Source of the DNA: Cristatella mucedo
Lineage: Eukaryota > Bryozoa > Phylactolaemata > Cristatellidae
NCBI GenBank assembly: GCA_009760855.2
Contig: WPIO01000236.1
Location: 126,001-190,000 of the forward strand
Reading direction: 5' to 3'
DNA: 64,000 nucleotides
The position numbers and the translations under genes were made by a program. Of the stretch, positions 50,085 to 62,820 are shown piece by piece. The notes beneath the pieces are model-generated. The model worked only from the letters and a program-made list of their open reading frames with translations. It was not told the DNA's origin and searched no databases. Every line of letters starts with the position of its first letter. Position 1 is the stretch's first letter.

Positions 50085-50658
50085 CAGCAGAGTGCTGCAC
50101 CATGTTTAAAGCATTTCGCACGTAAATAACACGTTTCGCAAGAGTTCGCAGCAGATCGCGGAATATGTAGAAACTTCAAATCTGCATTTCGGAGCGTGCG
50201 CTGACTGGCAGCAGAGTGCTGCACCATGTTTAAAGCATTTCGCACGTAAATAACACGTTTCGCACGAGTTCGGAGCAGATCGCGGAATATGTAGAAACTT
50301 CAAATCTGCATGTCGGAGCGTGTGCTGACTGGCAGCAGAGTGCTGCACCATGTTTAAAGCATTTCGCACGTAAATAACACGTTTCGCACGAGTTCGCAGC
50401 AGATCGCGGAATATGTAGAAACTTCAAATCTGCATGTCGGAGCGTGTGCTGACTGCAGCAGAGTGCTGCACCATGTTTAAAGCATTTCGCACGTAAATAA
50501 CACGTTTCGCACGAGTTCGCAGCAGATCGCGGAATATGTAGAAACTTTAAATCTGCATGTCGGAGCGTGAGCTGACTGGCAGCAGAGTGCTGCACCATGT
50601 TTAAAGCATTTCGCACGTAAATAACACGTTTCGCACGAGTTCGCAGCAGATCGCGGAA

Positions 50659-50976
50659 TATAAAGAAACTTCAAATCTGCATGTCGGAGCGTGCGCTGAC
50701 TGGCAGCAGAGTGCTGCACCATGTTTAAAGCATTTCGCACGTAAATAACACGTTTCGCACGAGTTCGCACCAGATCGCGGAATATGTAGAAACTTCAAAT
50801 CTGCATTTCGGAGCGTGCAGTGACTGGCAGCAGAGTGCTGCACCATGTTTAAAGCATTTCGCACGTAAATAACACGTTTCGCACGAGTTCGCAGCAGATC
50901 GCAGAATATAAAGAAACTTCAAATCTGCATGTCGGAGCTTGCGCTGACTGGCAGCAGAGTGCTGCACTATGTTTAA
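50659..50976 (+). repeat. TATAAAG dimer haplotype, site 2
   Basis: TATAAAG replaces TATGTAG at 50659 and 50907, 248 bp (two monomers) apart. The second copy also has GAGCTTG and is followed by CACTATG in the next dyad. The pair at 22451 and 22699 has the same 248-bp spacing and the same following CACTATG. The copy near 1945 carries TATAAAG, GAGCTTG and CACTATG together. Other single TATAAAG copies are near 23819, 55260 and 58375. Confidence 0.8.
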
Positions 50977-53779
50977 AGCATTTCGCACGTAAATAACACG
51001 TTTCGCACGAGTTCGCACCAGATCGCGGAATATGTAGAAACTTCAAATCTGCATGTCGGAGCGAGCGCTGACTAGCAGCAGAGTGCTGCACGATGTTTAA
51101 AGCATTTCGCACGTAAATAACACGTTTCGCACGAGTTCGCAGCAGATCGCGGAATATGTAGAAACTTCAAATCTGCATGTCGGAGCGTGAGCTGACTGGC
51201 AGCAGAGTGCTGCACCATGTTTAAAGCATTTCGCACGTAAATAACACGTTTCGCACGAGTTTGCACCAGATCGCGGAATATGTAGAAACTTCAAATCTGC
51301 ATGTCGGAGCGTGCGCTGACTGGCAGCAGAGTGCTGCACCATTTTTAAAGCATTTCGCACGTAAATAACACGTTTCGCACGAGTTCGCAGCAGATCGCGG
51401 AATATGTAGAAACTTTAAATCTGCATGTCGGAGCGTGTGCTGACTGGCAGCAGAGTGCTGCACCATGTTTAAAGCATTTCGCACGTAAATAACACGTTTC
51501 GCACAAGTTTTGCATCAGATCGCGGAATATGTAGAAACTTCAAATCTGCATTTCGGAGCGTGCGCTGACTGGCAGCAGAGTGCTGCACCATGTTTAAAGC
51601 ATTTCGCACGTAAATAACACGTTTCGCACGAGTTCGCACCAGATCGCGGAATATGTAGAAACTTTAAATCTGCATGTCGGAGCGTGTGCTGACGGGCAGC
51701 AGAGTGCTGCACCATGTTTAAAGCATTTCGCACGTAAATAACACGTTTCGCACGAGTTCGCAGCAGATCGCGGAATATGTAGAAACTTCAAATCTGCATG
51801 TCGGAGCGTGTGCTGACTGGCAGCAGAGTGCTGCACCATGTTTAAAGCATTTCGCACGTAAATAACACGTTTCGCACGAGTTCGCAGCAGATCGTGGAAT
51901 ATCTAGAAATTTCAAATCTGCATGTCGGAGCGTGTGCTGACTGGCAGCAGAGTGCTGCACCATGTTTAAAGCATTTCGCACGTAAATAACACGTTTCGCA
52001 CGAGTTCGCAGCAGATCGCGGAATATGTAGAAACTTCAAATCTGCATGTCGGAGCGTGCGCTGACTGGCAGCAGAGTGCTGCACTATGTTTAAAAGCGTT
52101 TCGCACGTAAAAGACACGTTTCGCACGAGTTCGCACCAGATCGCGGAATATGTAGAAACTTCAAATCTGCATGTCGGAGCGTGCGCTGACTGGCAGCAGA
52201 GTGCTGCACCATGTTTAAAGCATATCGAACGTAAATAACACGTTTCGCACGAGTTCGCAGCAAATCGCGGAATATGTAGAAACTTCCAATCTGCATGTCG
52301 GAGCGTGCGCTGACTGGCAGCAGAGTGCTGCACCATGTTTAAAGCATTTCGCACGTAAATAACACGTTTCGCACGAGTTCGGAGCAGATCGCGGAATATC
52401 TAGAAACTTCAAATCTGCATGTCGGAGCGTGCGCTGACTGGCAGCAGAGTGCTGCACCATGTTTAAAGCATTTTGCACGGAAATAACACGTTTCGCACAA
52501 GTTCGCACCAGATCGCGGAATATGTAGAAACTTCAAATCTGCATGTCGGAGCGTGTGCTGACTGGCAGCAGAGTGCTGCACCATGTTTAAAGCATTTCGC
52601 ACGTAAATAACACGTTTCGCACGAGTTTGCAGCAGATCGCGGAATATGTAGAAACTTTAAATCTGCATGTCGGAGCGTGCGCTGACTGGCAGCAGAGTGC
52701 TGCACCATGTTTAAAGCATTTCGCACGTAAATAACACGTTTCGCAAGAGTTCGGAGCAGATCGCGGAATATCTAGAAACTTCAAATCTGCATGTCGGAGC
52801 GTGTGCTGACTGGCAGCAGAGTGCTGCACCATGTTTAAAGCATTTCGCACGTAAATAACACGTTTTTCGCACGAGTTCGGAGCAGATCGCGGAATATGTA
52901 GAAACTTCAAATCTGCATGTCGGAGCGTGTGCTGACTGGCAGCAGAGTGCTGCACCATGTTTAAAGCATTTCGCACGTAAATAACACGTTTCGCACGAGT
53001 TCGCAGCAGATCGCGGAATATGTAGAAACTTCAAATCTGCATTTCGGAGCGTGTGCTGACTGGCAGCAGAGTGCTGCACCATGTTTAAAGCATTTCGCAC
53101 GTAAATAACACGTTTCGCACGAGTTCGCAGCAGATCGCGGAATATGTAGAAACTTCAAATCTGCATGTCGGAGCGTGCACTGACTGGCAGCAGAGTGCTG
53201 CACCATGTTTAAAGCATTTGCACGGAAATAACACGTTTCGCACAAGTTCGCACCAGATCGCGGAATATGTAGAAACTTCAAATCTGCATGTCGGAGCGTG
53301 CGCTGACTGGCAGCAGAGTGCTGCACCATGTTAAAGCATTTCGCACGTAATAACACGTTTCGCACGAGTTCGCAGCAGATCGCGGAATATGTAGAAACTT
53401 CAATCTGCATGTCGGAGCGTGCGCTGACTGGCAGCAGAGTGCTGCACATGTTTAAAGCATTTCGCACGTAAACAACACGTTTCGCACGAGTTCGCAGCAG
53501 ATCGCGGAATATGTAGAAACTTCAAATCTGCATGTCGGAGCGTGTGCTGACTGGCAGCAGAGTGCTGCACCATGTTTAAAGCATTTCGCACGTAAATAAC
53601 ACGTTTCGCACGAGTTCGCAGCAGATCGCGGAATATGTAGAAACTTCAAATCTGCATGTCGGAGCGTGTGCTGACTTGCAGCAGAGTGCTGCACCATGTT
53701 TAAAGCATTTCGCACGTAAATAACACGTTTCGCACGAGTTCGCAGCAGATCGCGGAATATGTAGAAACTTCAAATCTGC

Positions 53780-53830
53780 ATGTCGGAGCGTGCCTGACTG
53801 ACTGGCAGAGTGCAGCTGCACCATGTTTAA
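53780..53830. repeat. Rearranged dyad region
   Basis: The tail reads GCCTGACTGACTGGCAGAGTG followed by CAGCTGCACC: a CTGA duplication, loss of one CAG and a CAG insertion on the far side, so the usual GCAGCA/TGCTGC symmetry is broken. Sequence on both sides is clean. Confidence 0.75.
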
Positions 53831-56800
53831 AGCATATCGCACGTAAATAACACGTTTCGCACGAGTTTCGCAGCAGATCGCGGAATATGTAGAAACTTCA
53901 AATCTGCATTTCGGAGCGTGGGCTGACTGGCAGCAGAGTGCTGCACCATGTTTAAAGCATTTCGCACGTAAATAACACGTTTCGCACAAGTTCGCATCAG
54001 ATCGCGGAATATGTAGAAACTTCAAATCTGCATGTCGGAGCGTGCCCTGACATGCAGCAGAGTGCTGCACCATGTTTAAAGCATTTCGCACGTAAATAAC
54101 ACGTTTCGCACAAGTTCGCAGCAGATCGCGGAATATGTAGAAACTTCAAATCTGCATGTCGGAGCGTGCACTGACTGGCAGCAGAGTGCTGCACCATGTT
54201 TAAAGCATTTCGCACGTAAATAACACGTTTCGCACAAGTTCGCATCAGATCGCGGAATATGTAGAAACTTCAAATCTGCATTTCGGAGCGTGTGCTGACT
54301 GGCAGCAGAGTGCTGCACCATGTTTAAAGCATTTCGCACGTAAATAACACACGTTTCGCACGAGTTCGCAGCAGATCGCGGAATATGTAGAAACTTTCAA
54401 ATCTGCATGTCGGAGCGTGCGCTGACTTGCAGCAGAGTGCTGCTGCACCATGTTAAAGCATTTTCGCACGTAAATAACACGTTTCGCACGAGTTCGCAGC
54501 AGATCGCGGAATATGTAGAAACTTCAAATCTGCATGTCGGAGCGTGCGCTGACTGCAGCAGAGTGCTGCACCATGTTTAAAGCATTTCGCACGTAAATAA
54601 CACGTTTCGCACGAGTTCGCAGCAGATCGCGGAATATGTAGAAACTTTCAAATCTGCATGTCGGAGCGTGCGCTGACTGGCAGCAGAGTGCTGCTGCACC
54701 ATGTTTAAAGCATTTCGCACGTAAATAACACGTTTCGCACGAGTTCGCAGCAGATCGCGGAATATGTAGAAACTTCAAATCTGCATGTCGGAGAGCGTGC
54801 ACTGACTGCAGCAGAGTGCTGCACCATGTTTTAAAGCATTTCGCACGTAAATAACACGTTTCGCACGAGTTCGCAGCAGATCGCGGAATATGTAGAAACT
54901 TCAAATCTGCATGTCGGAGCGTGCTGACTGGCAGCAGAGTGCTGCACCATGTTTAAAGCATTTCGCACGTAAATAACACGTTTCGCACGAGTTCGCAGCA
55001 GATCGCGGAATATGTAGAAACTTCAAATCTGCATTTCGGAGCGTGTGCTGACTGGCAGCAGAGTGCTGCACCATGTTTAAAGCATTTAGCACGTAAATAA
55101 CACGTTTCGCACGAGTTCGCAGCAGATCGCGGAATATGTAGAAACTTCAAATCTGCATGTCGGAGCGTGCGCTGACTGGCAGCAGAGTTCTGCACCATGT
55201 TTAAAGCATTTCGCACGTAAATAACACGTTTCGCACGAGTTCGCAGCAGATCGCGAAATATAAAGAAACTTCAACTCTGCATGTCGGAGCGTGCGCTGAC
55301 TGGCAGCAGAGTGCTGCACATGTGTTTAAAGCATTTCGCACGTAAATAACACGTTTCGCACGAGTTCGCACCAGATCGCGGAATATGTAGAAACTTCAAA
55401 TCTGCATGTCGGAGCGTGCGCTGACTGGCAGCAGAGTGCTGCACCATGTTTAAAGCATTTCGCACGTAAATAACACGTTTCGCACGAGTTCGCAGCAGAT
55501 CGCGGAATATGTAGAAACTTTAAATCTGCATGTCGGAGCGTGCGCTGACTGGCAGCAGAGTGCTGCACCATGTTTAAAGCATTTCGCACGTAAATAACAC
55601 GTTTCGCACGAGTTCGCAGCAAATCGCGGAATATGTAGAAACTTCAAATCTGCATGTCGGAGCGTGCGCTGACTGGCAGCAGAGTGCTGCACCATGTTTA
55701 AAGCATTTCGCACGTAAATAACACGTTTCGCACGAGTTCGCAGCAGATCGCGGAATATGTAGAAACTTTAAATCTGCATTGTCGGAGCGTGCGCTGACTG
55801 GCAGCAGAGTGCTGCACCATGTTTAAAGCATTTCGCACGTAAATAACACGTTTCGCACGAGTTCGCAGCAGATCGCGGAATATGTAGAAACTTCAAATCT
55901 GCATGTCGGAGCGTGCGCTGACTGGCAGCAGAGTGCTGCACCATGTTTAAAGCATTTCGCACGTAAATAACACGTTTCGCACGAGTTCGCAGCAGATCGC
56001 GGAATATGTAGAAACTTCAAATCTGCATGTCGGAGCGTGTGCTGACTGGCAGCAGAGTGCTGCACCATGTTTAAAGCATTTCGCACGTAAATAACACGTT
56101 TCGCACGAGTTTCGCAGCAGATCGCGGAATATGTAGAACTTCAAATCTGCATGTCGGAGCGTGTGCTGACTGGCAGCAGAGTGCTGCACCATGTTTAAAG
56201 CATTTCGCACGTAAATAACACGTTTCGCACGAGTTCGCAGCAGATCGCGGAATATGTAGAAACTTCAAATCTGCATTTCGGAGCGTGCGCTGACTGGCAG
56301 CAGAGTGCTGCACCATGTTTAAAGCATTTCGCACGTAAATAACACGTTTCGCACAAGTTCGCACCAGATCGCGGAATATGTAGAAACTTTAAATCTGCAT
56401 GTCGGAGCGTGCACTGACTGGCAGCAGAGTGCTGCACCATGTTTAAAGCATTTCGCACGTAAATAACACGTTTCGCACAAGTTCGCAGCAGATCGCGGAA
56501 TATGTAGAAACTTTAAATCTGCATGTCGGAGCGTGTGGCTGACTGGCAGCAGAGTGCTGCACCATGTTTAAAGCATTTCGCACGTAAATAACACGTTTCG
56601 CAAGAGTTCGCAGCAGATCGCGGAATATGTAGAAACTTTAAATCTGCATGTCGGAGCGTGCGCTGACTGGCAGCAGAGTGCTGCACCATGTTTAAAGCAT
56701 TTCGCACGTAAATAACACGTTTCGCACGAGTTCGCAGCAGATCACGGAATATGCAGAAACTTTAAATTTGCATGTCGGAGCGTGAGCTGACTGGCAGCAG

Positions 56801-58534
56801 AGTGCTGCACCATGTTTAAAGCATTTCGCACGTAAATAACACGTTTCGCACGAGTTCGCAGCAGATCGCGGAATATGTAGAAACTTTCAAATCTGCATGT
56901 CGGAGCGTGCGCTGACTGGCAGCAGAGTGCTGCACCATGTTTAAAGCATTTCGCACGTAAATAACACGTTTCGCACGAGTTCGCAACAGATCGCGGAATA
57001 TATAGAAACTTCAAATCTGCATGTCGGAGCGTGCGCTGACTGGCAGCAGAGTGCTGCACCATGTTTAAAGCATTTCGCACGTAAATAACACGTTTCGCAC
57101 AAGTTCGCACCAGATCGCGGAATATGTAGAAACTTCAAATCTGCATGTCGGAGCGTGCGCTGACTGGCAGCAGAGTGCTGCACCATGTTTAAAGCATTTC
57201 GCACGTAAATAACACGTTTCGCACAGAGTTCGCAGCAGATCGCGGAATATGTAGAAACTTCAAATCTGCATGTCGGAGCGTGCGGCTGACTGCAGCAGAG
57301 TGCTGCACCATGTTTAAAGCATTTCGCACGTAAATAACACGTTTCGCACGAGTTCGCAGCAGATCGCGGAATATGTAGAAAACTTCAAATCTGCATGTCG
57401 GAGCGTGCGCTGACTGGCAGCAGAGTGCTGCACCATGTTTAAAGCATTTCGCACGTAAATAACACGTTGCGCACGAGTTCGCAGCAGATCGCGGAATATG
57501 TAGAAACTTAAATCTGCATGTCGGAGCGTGCGCTGACTGGCAGCAGAGTGCTGCACCATGTTTAAAGCATTTCGCACGTAAATAACACGTTTCGCACGAG
57601 TTCGCAGCAGATCGCGGAATATGTAGAAACTTCAAATCTGCATGTCGGAGCGTGCGCTGACTGGCAGCAGAGTGCTGCACCATGTTTAAAGCATTTCGCA
57701 CGTAAATAACACGTTTCGCACGAGTTCGCACCAGATCGCGGAATATGTAGAAACTTCAAATCTGCATGTCGGAGCGTGCGCTGACTGGCAGCAGAGTGCT
57801 GCACCATGTTTTAAAGCATTTCGCACGTAAATAACACGTTTCGCACAAGTTCGCACCAGATCGCGGAATATGTAGAAACTTCAAATCTGCATGTCGGAGC
57901 GTGTGCTGACTGGCAGCAGAGTGCTGCACCATGTTTAAAGCATTTCGCACGTAAATAACACGTTTCGCACGAGTTCGCAGCAGATCACGGAATATGCAGA
58001 AACTTCAAATCTGCATGTCGGAGCGTGCGCTGACTGGCAGCAGAGTGCTGCACCATGTTTAAAGCATTTCGCACGTAAATAACACGTTTCGCACAAGTTT
58101 GCATCAGATCGCGGAATATGTAGAAACTTTAAATCTGCATGTCGGAGCGTGTGCTGACTGGCAGCAGAGTGCTGCACCATGTTTAAAGCATTTCGCACGT
58201 AAATAACACGTTTCGCACGAGTTCGCACCAGATCGCGGAATATGTAGAAACTTCAAATCTGCATGTCGGAGCGTGCGCTGACTAGCAGCAGAGTGCTGCA
58301 CCATGTTTAAAGCATTTCGCACGTAAATAACACGTTTCGCACGAGTTCGCACCAGATCGCGGAATATAAAGAAACTTCAAATCTGCATGTCGGAGCGTGT
58401 GCTGACTGGCAGCAGAGTGCTGCACCATGTTTAAAGCATTTCGCACGTAAATAACACGTTTCGCACGAGTTCGCAGCAGATCGCGGAATATGTAGAAACT
58501 TCAAAATCTGCATGTCGGAGCGTGCGCTGACTGG

Positions 58535-58667
58535 CAGCAGAGTGCTGCACCATGTTTAAAGCATTTCGCACGTAAATAACACGTTTCGCACGAGTTCGCA
58601 GCAGATCGCGGAAGATGTAGAATATGTAGAAACTTCAAATCTGCATGTCGGAGCGTGTGCTGACTGG
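58535..58667. repeat. 133-bp monomer with 9-bp duplication
   Basis: GAAGATGTAGAATATGTAGAAAC replaces GAATATGTAGAAAC: ATGTAGAAT-like sequence is doubled and the first half carries the GGAAGATG (C) mark. Successive starts are 58535 and 58668. Confidence 0.8.
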
Positions 58668-59794
58668 CAGCAGAGTGCTGCACCATGTTTAAAGCATTTC
58701 GCACGTAAATAACACGTTTCGCACGAGTTCGCAGCAGATCACGGAATATGTAGAAACTTCTAATCTGCATTTCGGAGCGTGCTGCTGACTGGCAGCAGAG
58801 TGCTGCACCCATGTTTAAAGCATTTCGCACGTAAATAACACGTTTTCGCGCACGAGTTCGCACCAGATCGCGGAATATGTAGAAACTTCAAATCTGCATG
58901 TCGGAGCGTGTGCTGACTGGCAGCAGAGTGCTGCACCATGTTTAGAGCATTTCGCACGTAAATAACACGGTGTGCACAAGTTCGCACCTCCGATCGCGGA
59001 ATATGTAGAAACTTTAAATCTGCATGTCGGAGCGTGCGCTGAATGCAGCAGAGTGCTGCACCATGTTTAAAGCATTTCGCACGTAAATAACACACGTTTC
59101 GCACGAGTTCGCAGCAGATCGCGGAATATGTAGAAACTTCAAATCTGCATGTCGGAGCGTGCGCTGACTGGCAGCAGAGTGCTGCACCATGTTTAAAGCA
59201 TTTCGCACGTAAATAACACGTTTCGCACGAGTTCGCAGCAGATCGCGGAATATGTAGAAACTTCAAATCTGCATGTCGGAGCGTGTGCTGACTGGCAGCA
59301 GAGTGCTGCACCATGTTTAAAGCATTTCGCACGTAAATAACACGTTTCGCACGAGTTCGCACCAGATCGCGGAATGTGTAGAAACTTCAAATCTGCATGT
59401 CGGAGCGTGCGCTGACTTGCAGCAGAGTGCTGCACCATGTTTAAAGCATTTCGCACGTAAATAACACGTTTCGCACGAGTTCGCACCAGATCGCGGAATA
59501 TGTAGACACTTCAAATCTCTGCATGTCGGAGCGTGTGCTGACTGGCAGCAGAGTGCTGCACCATGTTTTAAAGCATTTCGCACGTAAATAACACGTTTCG
59601 CACGAGTTCGCAGCAGATCGCGGAATATGTAGAAACTTCAAATCTGCATGTCGGAGCGTGCGCTGACTGGCAGCAGAGTGCTGCACCATGTTTAAAGCAT
59701 TTCGCACGTAAATAACACGTTTCGCACAAGTTCGCAGCAGATCGCGGAATATGTAGAAACTTCAAATCTGCATGTCGGAGCGTGTGCTGACTGG

Positions 59795-59904
59795 CAGTTG
59801 TTTAAAGCATTTCGCACGTAAATAACACGTTTCGCACGAGTTCGCAGCAGATCGCGGAATATGTAGAAACTTCAAATCTGCATTTCGGAGCGTGTGCTGA
59901 CTGG
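59795..59904. repeat. 110-bp monomer lacking its dyad
   Basis: CTGGCAG passes straight to TTGTTTAAAGC, so CAGAGTGCTGCACCA is lost with one extra T (net -14 bp). The dyad of this copy is therefore absent while both flanks are normal. Confidence 0.85.
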
Positions 59905-61032
59905 CAGCAGAGTGCTGCACCATGTTTAAAGCATTTCGCACGTAAATAACACGTTTCGCACAAGTTCGCAGCAGATCGCGGAATATGTAGAAACTTCAAA
60001 TCTGCATGTCGGAGCGTGAGCTGACTGGCAGCAGAGTGCTGCACCATGTTTAAAGCATTTCGCACGTAAATAACACGTTTCGCACGAGTTCGCACCAGAT
60101 CGCGGAATATGTGTAGAAACTTCAAATCTGCATGTCGGAGCGTGCGCTGACTGGCAGCAGAGTGCTGCACCATGTTTAAAGCATTTCGCACGTAAATAAC
60201 ACGTTTCGCACAAGTTGGCAGCAGATCGCGGAATATGTAGAAACTTTAAATCTGCATGTCGGAGCGCGTGTGCTGACTGGCAGCAGAGTGCTGCACCATG
60301 TTTAAAGCATTTCGCACGTAAATAACACGTTTCGCACGAGTTCGCAGCAGATCGCGGAATATGTAGAAACTTCAAATCTGCATGTCGGAGCGTGCGCTGA
60401 CTGGCAGCAGAGTGCTGCACCATGTTTAAAGCATTTCGCACGTAAATAACACGTTTCGCATTAGTTCGCAGCAGATCGCGGAATATGTAGAAACTTCAAA
60501 TCTGCATGTCGGAGCGTGTGCTGACTGACTGGCAGCAGAGTGCTGCACCATGTTTAAAGCATTTCGCACGTAAATAACACGTTTCGCACGAGTTCGCACC
60601 AGATCGCGGAATATGTAGAAACTTCAAATCTGCATTTCGGAGCGTGCGCTGACTGGCAGCAGACTGCTGCACCATGTTTAAAGCATTTCGCACGTAAATA
60701 ACACGTTTCGCACATGTTCGCATCAGATCGCGGAATATGTAGAAACTTCAAATCTGCATGTCGGAGCGTGCACTGACTGGCAGCAGAGTGCTGCACCATG
60801 TTTAAAGCATTTCGCACGTAAATAACACGTTTCGCACGAGTTCGCAGCAGATAGCGGAATATGTAGAAACTTCAAATCTGCATGTCGGAGCGTGTGCTGA
60901 CTGACTGGCAGCAGAGTGCTGCACCATGTTTAAAGCATTTCGCACGTAAATAACACGTTTCGCACGAGTTCGCAGCAGATCGCGGAATATGTAGAAACTT
61001 CAAATCTGCATGTCGGAGCGTGCGCTGACTGG

Positions 61033-61306
61033 CAGCAGAGTGCTGCACCATGTTTAAAGCATTTCGCACGTAAATAACACGTTTCGCGCGCGGAGTTCGC
61101 ATGTCGGAGCGAGCAGATCGCGGAATATGTGTAGAAACTTCAAATCTGCATGTCGGAGCGTGCGCTGACTGGCAGCAGAGTGCTGCACCATGTTTAAAGC
61201 ATTTCGCACGTAAATAACACGTTTCGCACAAGTTTCGCATCAGATCGCGGAATATGCACCAGATGTAGAAACTTCAAATCTGCATGTCGGAGCGTGCGCT
61301 GACTGG
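61033..61306. repeat. Two adjacent enlarged monomers (140 and 134 bp)
   Basis: The copy at 61033 contains GCGCGCGGAGTTCGCATGTCGGAGCGAGCAG around 61087-61117, where a CATGTCGGAGC fragment (mp101-111) is inserted beside mp60-70. The next copy at 61173 has an extra GCACCAGAT-like piece after GGAATAT (about 61256-61264) and an extra T in AGTTTCGC. Two template-switch-like events in neighbouring copies suggest a single complex event. Confidence 0.75.
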
Positions 61307-62050
61307 CAGCAGAGTGCTGCACCATGTTTAAAGCATTTCGCACGTAAATAACACGTTTCGCACGAGTTCGCAGCAGATCGCGGAATATGTAGAAACTTCA
61401 AATCTGCATGTCGGAGCGTGTGCTGACTGGCAGCAGAGTGCTGCACCATGTTTAAAGCATTTTGCACGGAAATAACACGTTTCGCACAAGTTCGCACCAG
61501 ATCGCGGAATATGTAGAAACTTTAAATCTGCATGTCGGAGCGTGCGCTGACGGGCAGCAGAGTGCTGCACCATGTTTAAAGCATTTCGCACGTAAATAAC
61601 ACGTTTCGCACGAGTTCCGAGCAGATCGCGGAATATCTAGAAACTTCAAATCTGCATGTCGGAGCGTGCGCTGACTGGCAGCAGAGTGCTGCACCATGTT
61701 TAAAGCATTTCGCACGTAAATAACACGTTTCGCACGAGTTCGCACCAGATCGCGGAATATGTAGAAACTTCAAATCTGCATGTCGGAGCGTGCGCTGACT
61801 GGCAGCAGAGTGCTGCACCATGTTTAAAGCATTTCGCACGTAAATAACACGTTTCGCACGAGTTCGCAGCAGATCGCGGAATATGTAGAAACTTCAAATC
61901 TGCATTTCGGAGCGTGCGCTGACTGGCAGCAGAGTGCTGCACCATGTTTAAAGCATTTCGCACGTAAATAACACGTTTCGCACGAGTTCGCAGCAGATCG
62001 CGGAATATGTAGAAACTTTAAATCTGCATGTCGGAGCGTGCGCTGACAGG

Positions 62051-62544
62051 CAGCAGAGTGCTGCACTTTTTTTAAAGCATTTCGCACGTAAATAACACGT
62101 TTCGCACGAGTTCGCACTAGATCGCGGAATATGTAGAAACTTTAAATCTGCATGTCGGAGCGTGCGCTGACTGGCAGCAGAGTGCTGCACCATGTTTAAA
62201 GCATTTCGCACGTAAATAACACGTTTCGCACGAGTTCGCAGCAGATCGCGGAATATGTAGAAACTTCAAATCTGCATGTCGGTGCGTGCTGACTGGCAGC
62301 AGAGTGCTGCACCATGTTTAAAGCATTTCGCACGTAAATAACACGTTTCGCACAAGTTCGCACCAGATCGCGGAATATGTAGAAACTTCAAATCTGCATG
62401 TCGGAGCGTGCGCTGACTGGCAGCAGAGTGCTGCACCATGTTTAAAGCATTTCGCACGTAAATAACACGTTTCGCACGAGTTCGCAGCAGATCGCGGAAT
62501 ATCTAGAAACTTCAAATCTGCATGTCGGAGAGTGTTCTAACTTG
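62051..62544 (+). repeat. T7 / AGAGTGTTCTAACTTG rare haplotype, site 2
   Basis: Seven T residues at 62067-62073 (CACTTTTTTTAAAGC) and, about four monomers later, AGTGTTCTAACTTG at 62531-62544. The same two rare changes lie two monomers apart at 42753 and 42971. In both places the monomer after the second change has TTTGCAGCAG. The copies are about 19.5 kb apart. Confidence 0.8.
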
Positions 62545-62787
62545 CAGCAGAGTGCTGCACCATGTTTAAAGCATTTCGCACGTAAATAACACGTTTCGCA
62601 CGAGTTTGCAGCAGATCGCGGAATATGTAGAAACTTCAAATCTGCATGTCGGAGCGTGTGCTGACTGGCAGCAGAGTGCTGCACCATGTTTAAAGCATTT
62701 CGCACGTAAATAACACGTTTCGCACGAGTTCGCAGCAGATCACGGAATATGTAGAAACTTAAATCTGCATGTCGGAGCGTGTGCTGA

Positions 62788-62820
62788 CGGGCAGCAGAGT
62801 GAGTGCTGCACCATGTTTTA
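62788..62820. repeat. Dyad with 4-bp loop duplication
   Basis: CAGCAGAGTGAGTGCTGCACC has GAGT doubled in the centre of the dyad, lengthening the loop from 3 to 7 bases while keeping both arms. The next CATGTTTTAAAGC has one extra T. Confidence 0.75.

Larger units (their letters stand above)
26331..50213. repeat. Mixed-type domain with higher-order structure
   Basis: From about 26.4 kb CATTTCGG, CACAAG, CATCAG and TTTGCAGCAG copies become common, and types A to H appear in recurring orders until about 50.1 kb. The transition on the left is stepwise (CAAG at about 26320, an E-like copy at about 26450, CATCAG at about 26705). On the right the last G-type copy is at 49837 and the last CAAGAG-CATTTCGG copy ends about 50213. 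Embedded ordered blocks are listed separately. Sequence quality is high, with monomer spacing nearly always 124 bp. Confidence 0.85.
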
